Below are positions 38,301 to 48,800 of a DNA stretch of 64,000 bases, piece after piece. Position 1 is the stretch's first letter; every line of letters begins with the position of its first letter. Under the pieces are notes generated by a model. The model saw only the letters and a program-made list of their open reading frames with translations, was not told the origin of the DNA and searched no databases. Both the position numbers and the translations under genes were made by a program. This DNA comes from Bacteroidota bacterium (lineage in GTDB: Bacteria; Bacteroidota; Bacteroidia; Flavobacteriales_F; PHOS-HE28), in contig JACTMO010000039.1 of the NCBI GenBank assembly GCA_014584605.1, positions 35,639 through 99,638 of the forward strand. The letters are read 5' to 3'.

Positions 38301-41300
38301 GGTTGCGCCGATGTGTGCGATGGGTCGGCCTCGGTTGTGGTGAGCGGTGGAACACCGGGATACACGTATGCGTGGACCCCCACCCCGGGCGGTGGTCAGG
38401 GAACACCCAACGCCACCGGCCTCTGTGCCGGCAACTACAGCCTGCTCGTGGCGGATGCCGCGGGTTGCGACACCACGCTCACCTTCACCATCGATGCGCC
38501 GGCCGCGTTGGACGTGCAGCTGACGACCACGCCGGCGGGCTGCGGCGGTGCCTGTGACGGCACGGCGACGGCCGTGGTGAGCAGCGGCACCCCGGGTTAC
38601 ACCTACACCTGGACGCCGACGCCGGGCGGTGGTCAGGGCACACCCAATGCCACCGGGCTCTGCCCTGGCGTTCATGAGCTGATGGTAGCCGATACGAACG
38701 GCTGCGACACCACGCTCACTTTCACCATCAGCACGCCGAGTGGGATCCAGGCCATCCCGCAGGTGACCCCGGCGAGCTGCGCCGATGTTTGCGATGGGGC
38801 CATCGACCTGCTGATGTCCGGCGGTGTTGGGCCCTACACCTTCGATTGGACACCGCCGCCTCCCATGGGGGGCGGCACGGCGCAGGTGAGCGGGCTGTGC
38901 CCGGGGGACTGGACCGTGGTGATCGGCGATCAAGCCCAGTGTGATACGGTGCTGGTGATCAACGTCCCGGCTCCGCCCGCCTTGAACGCGGTGCTCACCG
39001 TGACCCATGAGAGCTGCAACGGCCCGTGCAACGGCTCGGCAAGTGTGTCGGTGAGCGGTGGGCAGGCCGGGTATCAGTACCTGTGGACGCCGGCCCCGGG
39101 CAGCGGTCAGGGCACGCCCAGCGCCGCTGGCCTGTGTGCGGGCAGCTACACCTTGACGGTCACGGATGCCGGTGGCTGCGACAGCACGCTCACCTTCGAC
39201 GTCCTGCCGGAACAACCCATCGACGTGGGTCTGGTGGTGGTGGACGGCATCTGCGCGTTCACCTGCAGTGGATCGGCCACCTCCACCCCGAGCGGCGGAA
39301 CGGGACCGTACACCTTCCTGTGGTCGCCCACCCCCGGTGGCGGGCAGGGGACGGGCAGCGTCACCGGCCTGTGTGACGGGTTGTACACGCTCACCGTGAC
39401 GGATGCCAATGGCTGTGACACCACGGTCACCTTCAACGTGGTGAAGCCACCGCCGATCATATCGAGCCTGCAGTGGGGCGATGAGACCTGTGCCGGGCCC
39501 TGCACCGGCAGCGCGGCGGCCTTTCCCACGGGGGGCAACGGCGGCCCGTACACCTTCGTGTGGACACCGGCGCCCGGAGGTGGACAGGGCACCAACATCG
39601 CCACCGGGCTCTGTGCCGGCGTCACGTACAGCCTCACCATCACCGATGCGCTGGGCTGCGACACCACGGAGAGCCATACCATTCAACCCTTCCAGCCGAT
39701 CGTGCCCAACCTCGGCACCACGCCGCCCACCTGCGCAGGCAGCTGCGACGGCACGGCCACGGTGGGGCCCACCGGGGGCGAAGCACCGTACACCTATGTC
39801 TGGTCCCCGGCACCGGGCGGTGGCCAGGGCACCCCGCAGGCCACGGGCTTGTGCGAGGGGGTGTACACGGTGACCATCGCCGACTTCTTCAACTGCGACA
39901 CCACCGTGCAGGTGCTCATCACCGGACCGCAGCCGCTTGACCCAGGGGCCTCGGTACAGCCCATCACCTGTGCGGGGCAGTGCGACGGCAGCATCGTGCT
40001 GAACGTCTCAGGCGGCACGCCGGGCTACGACTTCGACTGGATGCCGGACCCTCCGAACGGCGACGGTACCAACAGCGCGTTCGGCCTCTGCCCGGGCACC
40101 TATTCGGTCCTGGTCACCGATGCCAGCGGCTGCGACACCACGGTCACCTTCATCCTGGACGGGCCGGATCCGCTCTCGGCGGTGCTGAGCACCACGCCCA
40201 GCCAGTGCCAGCAATGCATCGGTACGGCCTCCGTGGCACCGACCGGCGGTGTGCCGCCATACACCTATCAGTGGACGGGCCAGGGCGGCGTGATCATCGG
40301 CACCGATAGCGCCCTGACCAACCTCTGCGCCGGGATGTACACCGTGTTGGTGAGCGATGCCAACGGATGCCTCTTCTCCCTGCCCGTGCCCGTGACCGAC
40401 AGCAACGGCGAGCTCCTGGCGACCACCGACGGGCTCACCAGTTGTCCGGGCGGCTGCGATGGAACGGTGAGCGTGCAGTACGTGTGCTCCGACCCGCCCT
40501 GTACGGTGCTCTGGACGGACGCGTTGGGGGTGGACCTCGGGCAGCCCACGGACACGGCCACCAACCTGTGTGCGGGAAGCTACCTGGTGCAGGTGACCAA
40601 TGCCTCGGGCTGCATCAGCCTGGACACGGCGGTGGTGACCTCGCCGCCGCCGATCACGGCGAACCTGAGCACCACCCCGGTGAGCTGCACGGGCAGTTGC
40701 GACGGCAGCGCCACGGTGGGTCCGGTGGGGGGCCAACCGCCGTATACCTACGATTGGACGCCCGATCCGCCCGGTGGCGACGGCACCCCGCAGGCCACCG
40801 GCCTGTGTGCGGGCACCTACGACCTGCTGCTCACCGATCAGGGCGGTTGCACCCTGTTGGTGAGCGCGCTCATCCTGGCCCCGGCACCGCTCGATCCGGC
40901 GGCGACGGTGACCCCGGAAGGATGCCCCGGCAGCTGCGATGCCAGCATCGTGCTCAACCCCACCGGCGGAACACCGGGCTACACCTATTTCTGGCAACCG
41001 GTGCCGCCCAACGGCCAGGGCACGGCCTCGGCCCTGGGCCTCTGCCCGGGCGACTGGACCGTGACCATCACCGATGGCAACGGTTGTGACAGCACCGTGC
41101 TGTACAACATCGCCGAGCCAAGCGCCCTGACGCTCACCGCCAGCAGCACCCCGAGCCAGTGCCAGGTGTGCGTGGGCACCGCCGGGGTGACGATCGCCGG
41201 AGGAACGCCCGGGTACAACATCCAATGGACCGATGGGAACGGACTGCCCGTGGGCAATGCGCCCGCCATCGCCAGCCTTTGCGCAGGGCTTTACACCGTG

Positions 41301-44300
41301 ACCGTGACGGATGCCGGAGGTTGCAGCGCGAGCCTGGTGGTGCCGGTGACCGACGCCAGCGGCGAGGTACTCACGCTCCTGGACGGCAGCACCACCTGCG
41401 GCAATACCTGCGACGGCCAGGTGGAGGTGCAGTTCACCTGCTCGACCCCGCCCTGCACGGTCACCTGGACCGATGCGCAGGGGGATACGCTGGCGCAGAA
41501 CAGCAACGTGCTCACGGGCCTGTGCGCGGGCAGCTACTACGTGGCGGTGGGCAACGGCGCGGGCTGCATCCGCCTGGATACGGCCGTGGTGACGCCGGGA
41601 ACCACGCTCGTGCCCGGCTTGTCGACCACACCGGCGACCTGTGCGGGAGCCTGTGATGGTACGGCCACCGTCGGCCCCGTCGGCGGCATCGGGCCTTACA
41701 CCTTCGACTGGTCGCCGGACCCGATCGCCGGCGAGGGCACACCGCAAGCGACCGGCCTGTGCGCTGGCGTGTACGCGGTGCAGATCACCGATCAAGGTAC
41801 CGGATGCGACACGCTGGTGAACGTGCTTGTCCTGGAGCCGCAGCCGCTGGCCGTATCGGCCGTGGTCGATGATGCCGGTTGCCAGGGGCTCTGCAACGGG
41901 AGCATCGTGGTCACCGCACAGGGAGGCACGGGGGCGTTCACCTATGCATGGACACCGGTGCCGGCCAACGGCGATGGCACCAACGCGGCGTTCGGCCTGT
42001 GCGCCGGAAGCTATGCGCTGCTCATTACCGATGCCAACGGTTGCGACACCCTGATCACCTACACCATCGCCGAACCGCCCGCGCTGGTCCTGACGGCGAG
42101 CGCCACACCGAGCGAATGCGGGCAGTGCATCGGCACGGCCGAGGTGGAGGCCGCAGGCGGCACCGGGCCCTACGCGTACAGCTGGATGCTCAACGGGCTG
42201 CCCGTCGCAACGGACAGCATGGCGGTGAACCTCTGTGCCGGCATGTACATGGTGACGGTGCAGGATGCCAACGGCTGTACCGCCATGTTGGCGGTGCCGA
42301 TCACCGACAGCAACGGGGAGGCGGTCAGCACCACCGACGGCATCACCTCCTGCCCGGGTGCATGCGATGGCCAGGTCTCGGCCGGTTTCACGTGCAGCGA
42401 TCCACCCTGCACGGTGATGTGGACGGACGCCTTCGGCATCGACCTCAACGAACCAGGGACGACCTTGGACAGCTTGTGCGCCGGGCCGTACTTCATCACG
42501 GTCACCAACGGATCGGGCTGCATCACCATCGATACCGCCATGGTGGTCGGGCCCGACCCCATCGTGCTGCAGTTGAGCACCACACCGGTGACCTGCAGTG
42601 GCCTGTGCGACGGGACCGCCACGGTCGGCATCAGCGGCGGGGTGGCCCCCTACACCATCGACTGGTCGCCCGACCCGATCAACGGCGATGGCACGCCGCA
42701 GGTCACCGACCTGTGCGCGGGCACCTACGACGTCACCGTCACCGACAGCAGCGGGTGCAGCACCAGCATGGCGGTGCTCATCCTGGAGCCGCCGCCCTTG
42801 TCGGTGGCCGCCGTTGAGGAGCCGGTGAGCTGCAACGGCAGCTGCGATGCCAGCATCGTGCTCACCGTGACGGGCGGAACGCCGGGTCACCTCTTCGACT
42901 GGTCGCCCGACCCCCCGAACGGGGACGGCACCAACGCGGCCTTCGGGCTCTGCGCCGGAGCGTACGCCGTGCTCATCACGGACGCCAACGGCTGCGACAC
43001 CACGCTCACCTTCACCGTGGTGGATCCGCCGGTCTTCACGGTGCAAGTGGACCTGACGCACAACACGTGCTTCGGCGACTGCATCGGCACGGCCACGGCC
43101 GCGTTGGGCGGGGGGGTGCCGCCGTACACCTGGACCTGGACCGATGCCGGTGGGGTACCCCTGGCCCAGGACACCAGCATCCTCGGCGACCTGTGCGCGG
43201 GTGACTATACGCTCACCGCCACCGATGCGGGCGGATGCACGGTGAGCCTGCCCTTCACCATCGGGCAGGGCACGGCCATCGATGCGGGACTGCTGTTCAC
43301 CAACGAGACCTGTTTCGGGCCCTGCGACGGCACGGCGGGCGTGAACCCCGTCGGCGGTTCCGGCGGCTTCACCTTCCTGTGGCAGCCCGAACCCGGGGCC
43401 GGTCAAGGTACGGCGAACGTCACCGGGCTCTGTGCGGGCAACTGGACGGTGACCATCGCGGACAGCCTGGGCTGCGACACCACGGTGGCCTTCACCGTGC
43501 TGCCCTTCACGCCGATCGTGCCCAACGCCGTGGTGGCCGATGTGCTTTGCAGCGGGGCCTGCAACGGCACCATCACCCTGGCGCCCACGGGCGGGTTCGG
43601 CAACTTCAGCTACGTCTGGTCCCCCGCACCGCCCAACGGCCAGGGCACCGCCTCCGTCACGGGCCTGTGCCCGGGAACCTGGACGGTGAGCATCACCGAC
43701 GGCATAGGTTGCGACACCACGGCCTCCTTCACCATCCAGGAGCCTGCGCCCATGCAGGTGACGGTGGACGCTGTGGTGGCGGCCAGCTGCAACACGGCGG
43801 CCGATGGCTCCATCGCCATCACGGTCACCGGCGGTGTGGGCGGCTACGTGGTGGTGTGGGCGGGCCCGGGCGGCTTCACCAGCAACCAGGAGGACCTTGT
43901 GCAACTGCTCCCTGGACCGTACACGGTGACGGTCACCGATGCCAACGGCTGTTCGGCCAGCGCGAACGCCCAGGTGGATGCGCTGGCGACGGTGACCGCC
44001 GATGCGGGCGCCGATCAGCAGGTGTGCGGAGGCAACGCGGTGACCCTGGACGGTGGCGGAAGCACCGGCGCGGTGACCTGGCTCTGGACCGACGGCCAGG
44101 GCAACAACATCGGCGAACAACCGACGGTGGTGCTGACGGGTCTGCCTGCGGGCACGTACAGCTTCACGCTCACGGTGACCGACGGCCCTTGTTCGGCGCA
44201 GGACCAGGTGACCGTGGTGGTGTTGTCCACGCCCACGGCGGATGCAGGTGCGGACCGGACCATCTTCCTGCACGGCCAGACCACGCTCGGCGGGGATCCC

Positions 44301-44738
44301 AGCGGTCCGCCCGGCGCCACCTTCAGCTGGCAGCCGGATTCGCTGCTGGACAATGCCTCGTCCGGTGCGCCGGTGGCCACGCCGGAGGAGACCACCTGGT
44401 TCGTGCTCACGGTGACCATGCCCGACGGTTGTACGGCCGTCGATTCGGTGCTGGTGACGGTCCTGCCGGAAGTGGTGATCCCCTCGGGCTTCACGCCCAA
44501 CGGCGACGGGTGGAACGACACCTGGCAGATCGATCTGATCGAACTGTTCCCCGAATGCGAAGTGGAGGTGTACAACCGATGGGGCGAGCTGCTCTTCCAA
44601 AGCGTGGGCTATAAGGAAGCCTGGGATGGCCGCTATGGTGGTGGGCTGGTGCCGGTGGGCACCTATTACTACACCATCCGACTGAACCACCCGGACTATC
44701 CCGAGCCCTTCACCGGTCCGCTGACCGTCATCCGCTGA
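35355..44738 (+). CDS. Giant SprB-repeat surface protein with T9SS type B C-terminal domain
   Basis: 3127-aa cargo of the type that forms cell-surface adhesins/filaments. Residues about 1-28: signal peptide. About 29-275: Gly/Ala/Val-rich N-terminal domain (YWTGGAGGWGD) like a right-handed beta-solenoid. About 277-2875: about 33 SprB-type repeats of about 75-80 aa, each with C..xCDGTA...GGTPGYTY.W and CDTT..FT. About 2880-3030: PKD-like part. From about 3040: gliding-type C-terminal domain (GFTPNGDGWNDTW, VYNRWGELLF, WDGRYGG, YYYTI). The SprB of Flavobacterium johnsoniae is the known model: a moving adhesin for gliding. Adhesin role here is inferred. It is followed 5 bp later by a PorP/SprF gene. 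Confidence 0.9.
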   Translation: MKDPGPRTSIRSALMIMALLSWGTCGAQDVLYWTGGAGGWGDARMWAAMPGGGGGAGVPDARTEVHIGGARAAVVRLGGAAVCRALHVDGRAAQVRVMGEGAARLSIAGGWVMAGDAKVAVPGGVLLSGRAGDAVLDLHGAEVSSDVVLDGAGSWDVLSALVIDAAHTLRVERGALRLNGAVLKAGTLAVSSRGAEGMRTERATVLVDRLEGPGAGRMAWTPSTVLLVNGNAQRWDGTPVGQEELMRQAVNCGTGAGQTPFQVDGVLTSNYNGFGVSCSGACDAAVNVTVQGGIGPFAIQWQGGPSGTGTSLPWTNTCAGNKLVIVTDLGQNVGCFASVLVNPPPPLGVVFFGLNPPACANVCNGTAVTFPGGGTGFGYQYDWNNGAETDPNPAQLCAGVNTLEITDANGCVFDTTFTIALLPLEATLQSTPPSCAGDCDGTAEVTVTGGTPGYTFDWQPGTPVGDGTPQVTGLCGGGHSVLVTDANGCDTLITFNLVAPAPIVPNLLTTAATCANACDGTAAVSPTGAVGPFTFQWTPAPGSGQGTATATGLCTGAGTVLITDQATGCDTLVPFTMDSPPALVAALAAVNATCANTCDGSAGVLVSGGTPGYTYTWTPAPGAGQGTPNATGLCAGNYSLLVTDAAGCDTLIAFDITAPPPIVVALDTTSVSCSGLCDGEASVQVSGGTPGYTITWSNGQSGPAITALCAGPYSVTVSDANGCDTTLAFTLAGPPPLDAVPTGTNVTCGGQCDGTASVTVNGGTPGYTYLWSPAPGGGQGTSDATGLCAGVYSVLVTDAKGCTLTVPFTILDAVPLQFSLNVQDASCPGVCDAEAAVIVTGGTPNYTYVWSPAPGAGQGTPNVTGLCIGPYLLTVTDALGCDSTIAFTVNAPTAIVPNEAILDPVCSSSCDGSITLSPTGGTGVYTYTWIPQPPNGPGQPQATGLCEGVWTVTIASGGCDTTLTIDLQGPPAMDVQLTSTDAGCADVCDGSASVVVSGGTPGYTYAWTPTPGGGQGTPNATGLCAGNYSLLVADAAGCDTTLTFTIDAPAALDVQLTTTPAGCGGACDGTATAVVSSGTPGYTYTWTPTPGGGQGTPNATGLCPGVHELMVADTNGCDTTLTFTISTPSGIQAIPQVTPASCADVCDGAIDLLMSGGVGPYTFDWTPPPPMGGGTAQVSGLCPGDWTVVIGDQAQCDTVLVINVPAPPALNAVLTVTHESCNGPCNGSASVSVSGGQAGYQYLWTPAPGSGQGTPSAAGLCAGSYTLTVTDAGGCDSTLTFDVLPEQPIDVGLVVVDGICAFTCSGSATSTPSGGTGPYTFLWSPTPGGGQGTGSVTGLCDGLYTLTVTDANGCDTTVTFNVVKPPPIISSLQWGDETCAGPCTGSAAAFPTGGNGGPYTFVWTPAPGGGQGTNIATGLCAGVTYSLTITDALGCDTTESHTIQPFQPIVPNLGTTPPTCAGSCDGTATVGPTGGEAPYTYVWSPAPGGGQGTPQATGLCEGVYTVTIADFFNCDTTVQVLITGPQPLDPGASVQPITCAGQCDGSIVLNVSGGTPGYDFDWMPDPPNGDGTNSAFGLCPGTYSVLVTDASGCDTTVTFILDGPDPLSAVLSTTPSQCQQCIGTASVAPTGGVPPYTYQWTGQGGVIIGTDSALTNLCAGMYTVLVSDANGCLFSLPVPVTDSNGELLATTDGLTSCPGGCDGTVSVQYVCSDPPCTVLWTDALGVDLGQPTDTATNLCAGSYLVQVTNASGCISLDTAVVTSPPPITANLSTTPVSCTGSCDGSATVGPVGGQPPYTYDWTPDPPGGDGTPQATGLCAGTYDLLLTDQGGCTLLVSALILAPAPLDPAATVTPEGCPGSCDASIVLNPTGGTPGYTYFWQPVPPNGQGTASALGLCPGDWTVTITDGNGCDSTVLYNIAEPSALTLTASSTPSQCQVCVGTAGVTIAGGTPGYNIQWTDGNGLPVGNAPAIASLCAGLYTVTVTDAGGCSASLVVPVTDASGEVLTLLDGSTTCGNTCDGQVEVQFTCSTPPCTVTWTDAQGDTLAQNSNVLTGLCAGSYYVAVGNGAGCIRLDTAVVTPGTTLVPGLSTTPATCAGACDGTATVGPVGGIGPYTFDWSPDPIAGEGTPQATGLCAGVYAVQITDQGTGCDTLVNVLVLEPQPLAVSAVVDDAGCQGLCNGSIVVTAQGGTGAFTYAWTPVPANGDGTNAAFGLCAGSYALLITDANGCDTLITYTIAEPPALVLTASATPSECGQCIGTAEVEAAGGTGPYAYSWMLNGLPVATDSMAVNLCAGMYMVTVQDANGCTAMLAVPITDSNGEAVSTTDGITSCPGACDGQVSAGFTCSDPPCTVMWTDAFGIDLNEPGTTLDSLCAGPYFITVTNGSGCITIDTAMVVGPDPIVLQLSTTPVTCSGLCDGTATVGISGGVAPYTIDWSPDPINGDGTPQVTDLCAGTYDVTVTDSSGCSTSMAVLILEPPPLSVAAVEEPVSCNGSCDASIVLTVTGGTPGHLFDWSPDPPNGDGTNAAFGLCAGAYAVLITDANGCDTTLTFTVVDPPVFTVQVDLTHNTCFGDCIGTATAALGGGVPPYTWTWTDAGGVPLAQDTSILGDLCAGDYTLTATDAGGCTVSLPFTIGQGTAIDAGLLFTNETCFGPCDGTAGVNPVGGSGGFTFLWQPEPGAGQGTANVTGLCAGNWTVTIADSLGCDTTVAFTVLPFTPIVPNAVVADVLCSGACNGTITLAPTGGFGNFSYVWSPAPPNGQGTASVTGLCPGTWTVSITDGIGCDTTASFTIQEPAPMQVTVDAVVAASCNTAADGSIAITVTGGVGGYVVVWAGPGGFTSNQEDLVQLLPGPYTVTVTDANGCSASANAQVDALATVTADAGADQQVCGGNAVTLDGGGSTGAVTWLWTDGQGNNIGEQPTVVLTGLPAGTYSFTLTVTDGPCSAQDQVTVVVLSTPTADAGADRTIFLHGQTTLGGDPSGPPGATFSWQPDSLLDNASSGAPVATPEETTWFVLTVTMPDGCTAVDSVLVTVLPEVVIPSGFTPNGDGWNDTWQIDLIELFPECEVEVYNRWGELLFQSVGYKEAWDGRYGGGLVPVGTYYYTIRLNHPDYPEPFTGPLTVIR
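36183..43979 (+). repeat. SprB-repeat coding array, about 33 units
   Basis: In-frame tandem domain repeats of about 225-240 bp with the code for C-x2-x-CDG(T/S)A and TGGTPGYTY recurring. They differ from one another at the DNA level except where noted, so they are old, diverged protein repeats and not a CRISPR array. Confidence 0.9.
39966..42827 (+). repeat. Three-copy super-repeat of a four-domain block
   Basis: Three consecutive blocks (starting 39966, 40920 and 41877, of 954, 957 and 951 bp) each hold four SprB-type domains in the same order: SIVLN/SIVV type, a short QCQQCIGTA/QCQVCVGTA/ECGQCIGTA type, a SCPGGCDG...CSDPPCT type, and a TCxGxCDG(T/S)ATVG type. The order and the odd features (CIGTA/CVGTA; a second Cys pair DPPC or TPPC) are kept in all three, so the array grew by duplication of a four-domain unit. 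Confidence 0.85.
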
Positions 44739-44742
44739 TGCC

Positions 44743-45684
44743 ATGAACCTGCGCCACCAAGTCCTTCCGCTGCTGATGGTCGCCGGCATGGCGTCCGCCC
44801 AGCAATTGCCGCAGCTCAGCCAGTACGTGAGCCAGGACTACCTCTACAACCCTTCCGTGGCGGGCTCGCGGCCCTGGTTCGAACTGCGCAGCGCCCATCG
44901 CTACCAATGGGTGGGCGTGCAGGATGCCCCGCGCACCTTCATGTTGAGCGCCACCACGCCCGTGGGTCGGCACATGGGCCTGGGCGGCTTCCTGTTCACC
45001 GACAACGTGGGCCCCACGCGTCGCACCGGATTCCAGCTCACCTATGCATATCACCTGCAGCTCACCGAAAAGCTGCGCCTGGGCCTCTCGATCAGCGGCG
45101 GGCTGGTGCAGTTCCTCATCGACGGATCGAAGATCACCTTCCACGACGGCAGCGACCCGGTGATGGACGACCAGCTGCGCGGCGATGTGATGCCCGATGC
45201 CACCTTCGCCTTCCTGCTGCACCACCCCAACTATTGGTTCGGCGCCACGGCCCCGCAGTTGTTCAACAACCGCATCTGGTTCTTCGACGAACAGGAACAG
45301 GCGCTGAGCAGGCTGGAAAGGCACTATTTCGCCACCGGTGGATACCGGATCCGCTTCTCGGAGGACCTGCGGCTGGAGCCCAGCTTCCTGGTGAAGTACG
45401 TGAACCCAGTACCCCCCAAGGTCGACCTCAACCTGACCCTGAACTACAAGGACATCCTGTGGATCGGCGGCGGCTGGCGCTCCAACGATGCCATTCCGCT
45501 CATGGTGGGCTGCTGGCTGAAGAAGATGTTCCAGTTCGGGTATTCGTTCGATCTGACCACCACCGGTCTGAGCCGCTACAGCCAGGGCACGCACGAGGTG
45601 ATGCTGGCGATCACCTTCGGCAAGGAGCGCCCCGCCGCACGTACGCCGACGCCCGCCCCGGCCGCAGCGACCCCTGCGCCGTAG
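44743..45684 (+). CDS. PorP/SprF-family outer-membrane protein (second)
   Basis: 313-aa PorP/SprF-type barrel with signal peptide (MVAGMASAQ), QYVSQDYLYNPSVAGSRPWFELR, QWVGVQDAPRTF, and the C-terminal FQFGYSFDLTTTGLSRYSQGTHEVML. A Pro/Ala-rich tail (TPTPAPAAATPAP) follows the barrel end and is absent from the other two copies. Likely partner of the SprB-repeat protein immediately upstream (5 bp gap). Confidence 0.88.
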   Translation: MNLRHQVLPLLMVAGMASAQQLPQLSQYVSQDYLYNPSVAGSRPWFELRSAHRYQWVGVQDAPRTFMLSATTPVGRHMGLGGFLFTDNVGPTRRTGFQLTYAYHLQLTEKLRLGLSISGGLVQFLIDGSKITFHDGSDPVMDDQLRGDVMPDATFAFLLHHPNYWFGATAPQLFNNRIWFFDEQEQALSRLERHYFATGGYRIRFSEDLRLEPSFLVKYVNPVPPKVDLNLTLNYKDILWIGGGWRSNDAIPLMVGCWLKKMFQFGYSFDLTTTGLSRYSQGTHEVMLAITFGKERPAARTPTPAPAAATPAP

Positions 45685-45793
45685 GGTCGCGTTCCGGACC
45701 ATGCGGCTTCCGCTGGTGGAGAACCTTCGTCGGCACGGGTAGGCGACCGGGCGAAAACCCGCGCTGGGCTGGCGTTCCAAGGGGTGTTTTGGC

Positions 45794-45801
45794 TACCTTG
45801 C
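45794..45801 (+). promoter_or_regulatory. -7-like promoter box (TACCTTGC)
   Basis: Variant of TAnnTTTG, 18 nt before the GTG at 45820 in the 135-bp gap after the second PorP/SprF gene, so the third cargo may have its own promoter. Confidence 0.35.
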
Positions 45802-45819
45802 ACCCCCTCACACCCCAAC

Positions 45820-48800
45820 GTGGTCCGCCGCAGCACACCTTATCCGATCCTCGCGCTGTGCATGGCCCTGGGTGCGGTGTTGCTCGATCCGGCACCGGCC
45901 CGGGCCCAGACCTTTGTGATGGGCAATGCCGCCTGGCAGTCCTGCAGCGGTGAGTTCCAGGACAGTGGCGGGGCTGGTGGCCCATACGGACACAACGAGG
46001 ACCTCACCGCCACGCTGTGCCCGGCGAACGGGGCCGGTTCGGGCTCCAACGTGTCGGTGACCTTCACCACTTGGGCGGTGGAGGCGGGCACGGCGGACCA
46101 ATTGTTCATCCATGACGGCACCAGCACAACGGACCCGTTGCTGGCCACGGGCAACGGGAACACTTCCCTGCTGGGCCAGGTCATCACGGCCTCCAGCCCC
46201 AGTGGCTGCCTGACCTTTCACTGGGTGAGCGATGGGGCGAACGCCCTGGCGGGCTGGACGGCCACCATCGGGCCTGCACCGGACGCGGGCAGCTCCACGG
46301 GGGTCACGGTGTGTGACACGGATGCGCCCTTTGACCTCTTCGCCGCCTTGGGGGGCAGCCCCGATGCGGGTGGGGCCTGGACCGACCCCTCGAACGCACC
46401 GCACGGATCAAGCTTCGACCCCGGCTCGGACCCTCCGGGGGCCTATACCTACACGGTAAGCGCTGGTGGCGGGTGTCCGCCGGCCACGGCCACCGTATCG
46501 GTCACGGTGAATGCCCAGCCCGATGCGGGAGTGAGCACCACCACCGACATCTGCAGCAACGATGCCCCCTTTAGTCTTTTCGCCTTGCTGGGCCCCACGG
46601 CCGATGCGGGAGGGAGCTGGACGGGCCCCGGTGGGCCGCATCCGGCGACCTTCACCCCGGGCGTGTCCGCGGCGGGCCTCTACACGTACACCATTCCGGG
46701 TTTGCCGCCCTGCGTGGATGCTACGGCGACGGTGACCGTCAACCAGCAGACCGCTCCCGAGGCGGGCGGCGACCGCAGCATCACGGTGTGCAGCAACGAC
46801 GCTGCTTTCTCCCTCACCGGCCAGTTGAACGGCACGCCGGATGCCGGTGGCCAGTGGGTGGGGCCGGCCGGGCCGATCCCCGGAGACCTGTTCGATCCGG
46901 CGGTGGGGCCGGCCGGTGTGTGGACCTACACCGTCCCCGGGACCCCGCCCTGCGCGGACGCCTCGGCACAGCTCACCATCACCATCCGCCAGGCCCCGGA
47001 TGTCGGCAGTTCCCGCACCGTGGTGGTATGCAGCACGCATGGTTCGTTCGCCTTGGTGGACTCCCTGGGCGGCACCCCGGACCTGAACGGGTCCTGGACG
47101 GATCCTGGCAATGCCGTCTTCAACGGCACCTTCATCCCCGGCACCAGCACCCCGGGGACCTATACCTACACCGTGACGGGCCAGCCGCCCTGCGTACCGG
47201 CCACGGCCACGGTCACCGTGCAATTGGTCGTGGCACCCGACGCGGGTACCAATGCCACCTTGCAGTTGTGTTCCACCGATGGGACCGTGTCCTTGTTCAA
47301 TGAACTGGGTGGCACGCCCGATGCGGGTGGAAGCTGGACCGCCCCGAACGCTCAGCCGTTCGATGGGACCTTTGATCCCGGAAGCGATGCGCCGGGCATC
47401 TACACCTACACGGTGCAAGGGCAGGCGCCTTGCGCGGATGCGAGCTCCACAGTGACCATCGGGGTGACCCCCGCACCGAACGCCGGCAGCCCGGGCTCGG
47501 CATGGGTGTGCAGCACGGATGGGGTGTTCGAGCTGCTGGACAGTCTGGGCGGATCGCCGGCCTTGAACGGGACGTGGACCGACCCCAACAGCGTTGTGGT
47601 GCCCTCCGGCACCTACGTCCCGGGCACCTCCCTTCCTGGTCTTTACACCTATACGGTGACGGGGCTGGCCCCCTGTGCCAACGCCGTGGCCACCGTGGAT
47701 GTGGACGGATCCACCGCGCCCAACGCCGGAACGAGCACGGCCCTGACGGTCTGCAGCGACGACCCGGTCGTGGACCTCCTGGCATTGCTGGCCGGCGCCG
47801 ACCCGGGCGGGGCATGGACCGACCCTGGGAACCAACCGCATACCGGGCAGTACGACCCGGCCACGGACCCGGGCGGTACCTACACCTACACCGTGAACGG
47901 CACTCCGCCCTGCGCGGATGCGACGGCGACCGTGCAGATCACCCGGCGCATCGCACCGCGCGCGGGCACCGACGGCAGCATCACCGTGTGCAGCAACACG
48001 GGGACCTTCGCGCTGCTGTCGGTGCTGGGCGGCTCGCCCATGGCCACGGGCGTCTGGACCGACCCCAACGGGGTGCCGGTGCCATCGGGCGACCACATCC
48101 CGGGACAGAGCCCGGTCGGCACGTATCGTTATGTGGTGAGCGGGGTTGCGCCCTGCGTCAACGACACGGCTTACGCCACGGTGAGCGTGGTCCAGGCACC
48201 GAACGCCGGCATCAACGGCGATACGCTGGTGTGCGGCAACGGATCCTCGTTCGCGCTGAGCCTCGTGTTGCAGGGCCCCTTCGATGGGAACGGGTCCTGG
48301 AGCGGCCCTGGCCTTGATCCGCACGGACCCATTTACGACCCGCAAGTGGACGTGCCGGACGTGTACACCTACACGGTTCCGGGAACCCCGCCCTGCGCGA
48401 ACGCGACGGCCGCGGTGATCGTGCAGGAGGTGGCGCCGCCGAACGCCGGTGCCGACAGCACCATCACCGTGTGCAGCAACGCACCGGCCTTCAGTCTCTT
48501 CGACAAGCTTGCAGGCACGCCGGCCCCGGGTGGGGCATGGACCGGTCCGGGTGGCGCCATGAACGGCACCTTCATTCCGGGCACCAGCACCGCAGGCCAG
48601 TACACCTATGCGGTGAGCGGGACCGCACCGTGCGCTGCGGCCTCGGCGACCGTCACCGTGGTGGTGAACAACGCCCCTGTGGCCGGAGGTGATGGTGCGG
48701 CCACGGTCTGCACCAATTCCGGAGCCTTGGACCTGTTCACCCTGTTGCAGCCGCCCTACACGGCCGGGGGTACGTGGACGGACGTGGATGGGACGGGACA

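Noticed and set aside
40008..44789. Very long open frame antisense to the SprB-repeat gene, and similar ones opposite 11652-15263 and 58209-61880
   Set aside because: They mirror the GC-rich, repetitive sense genes, lack any recognised domain, and have low-complexity His/Arg/Ala/Gly-rich products; they are shadows of the real genes.
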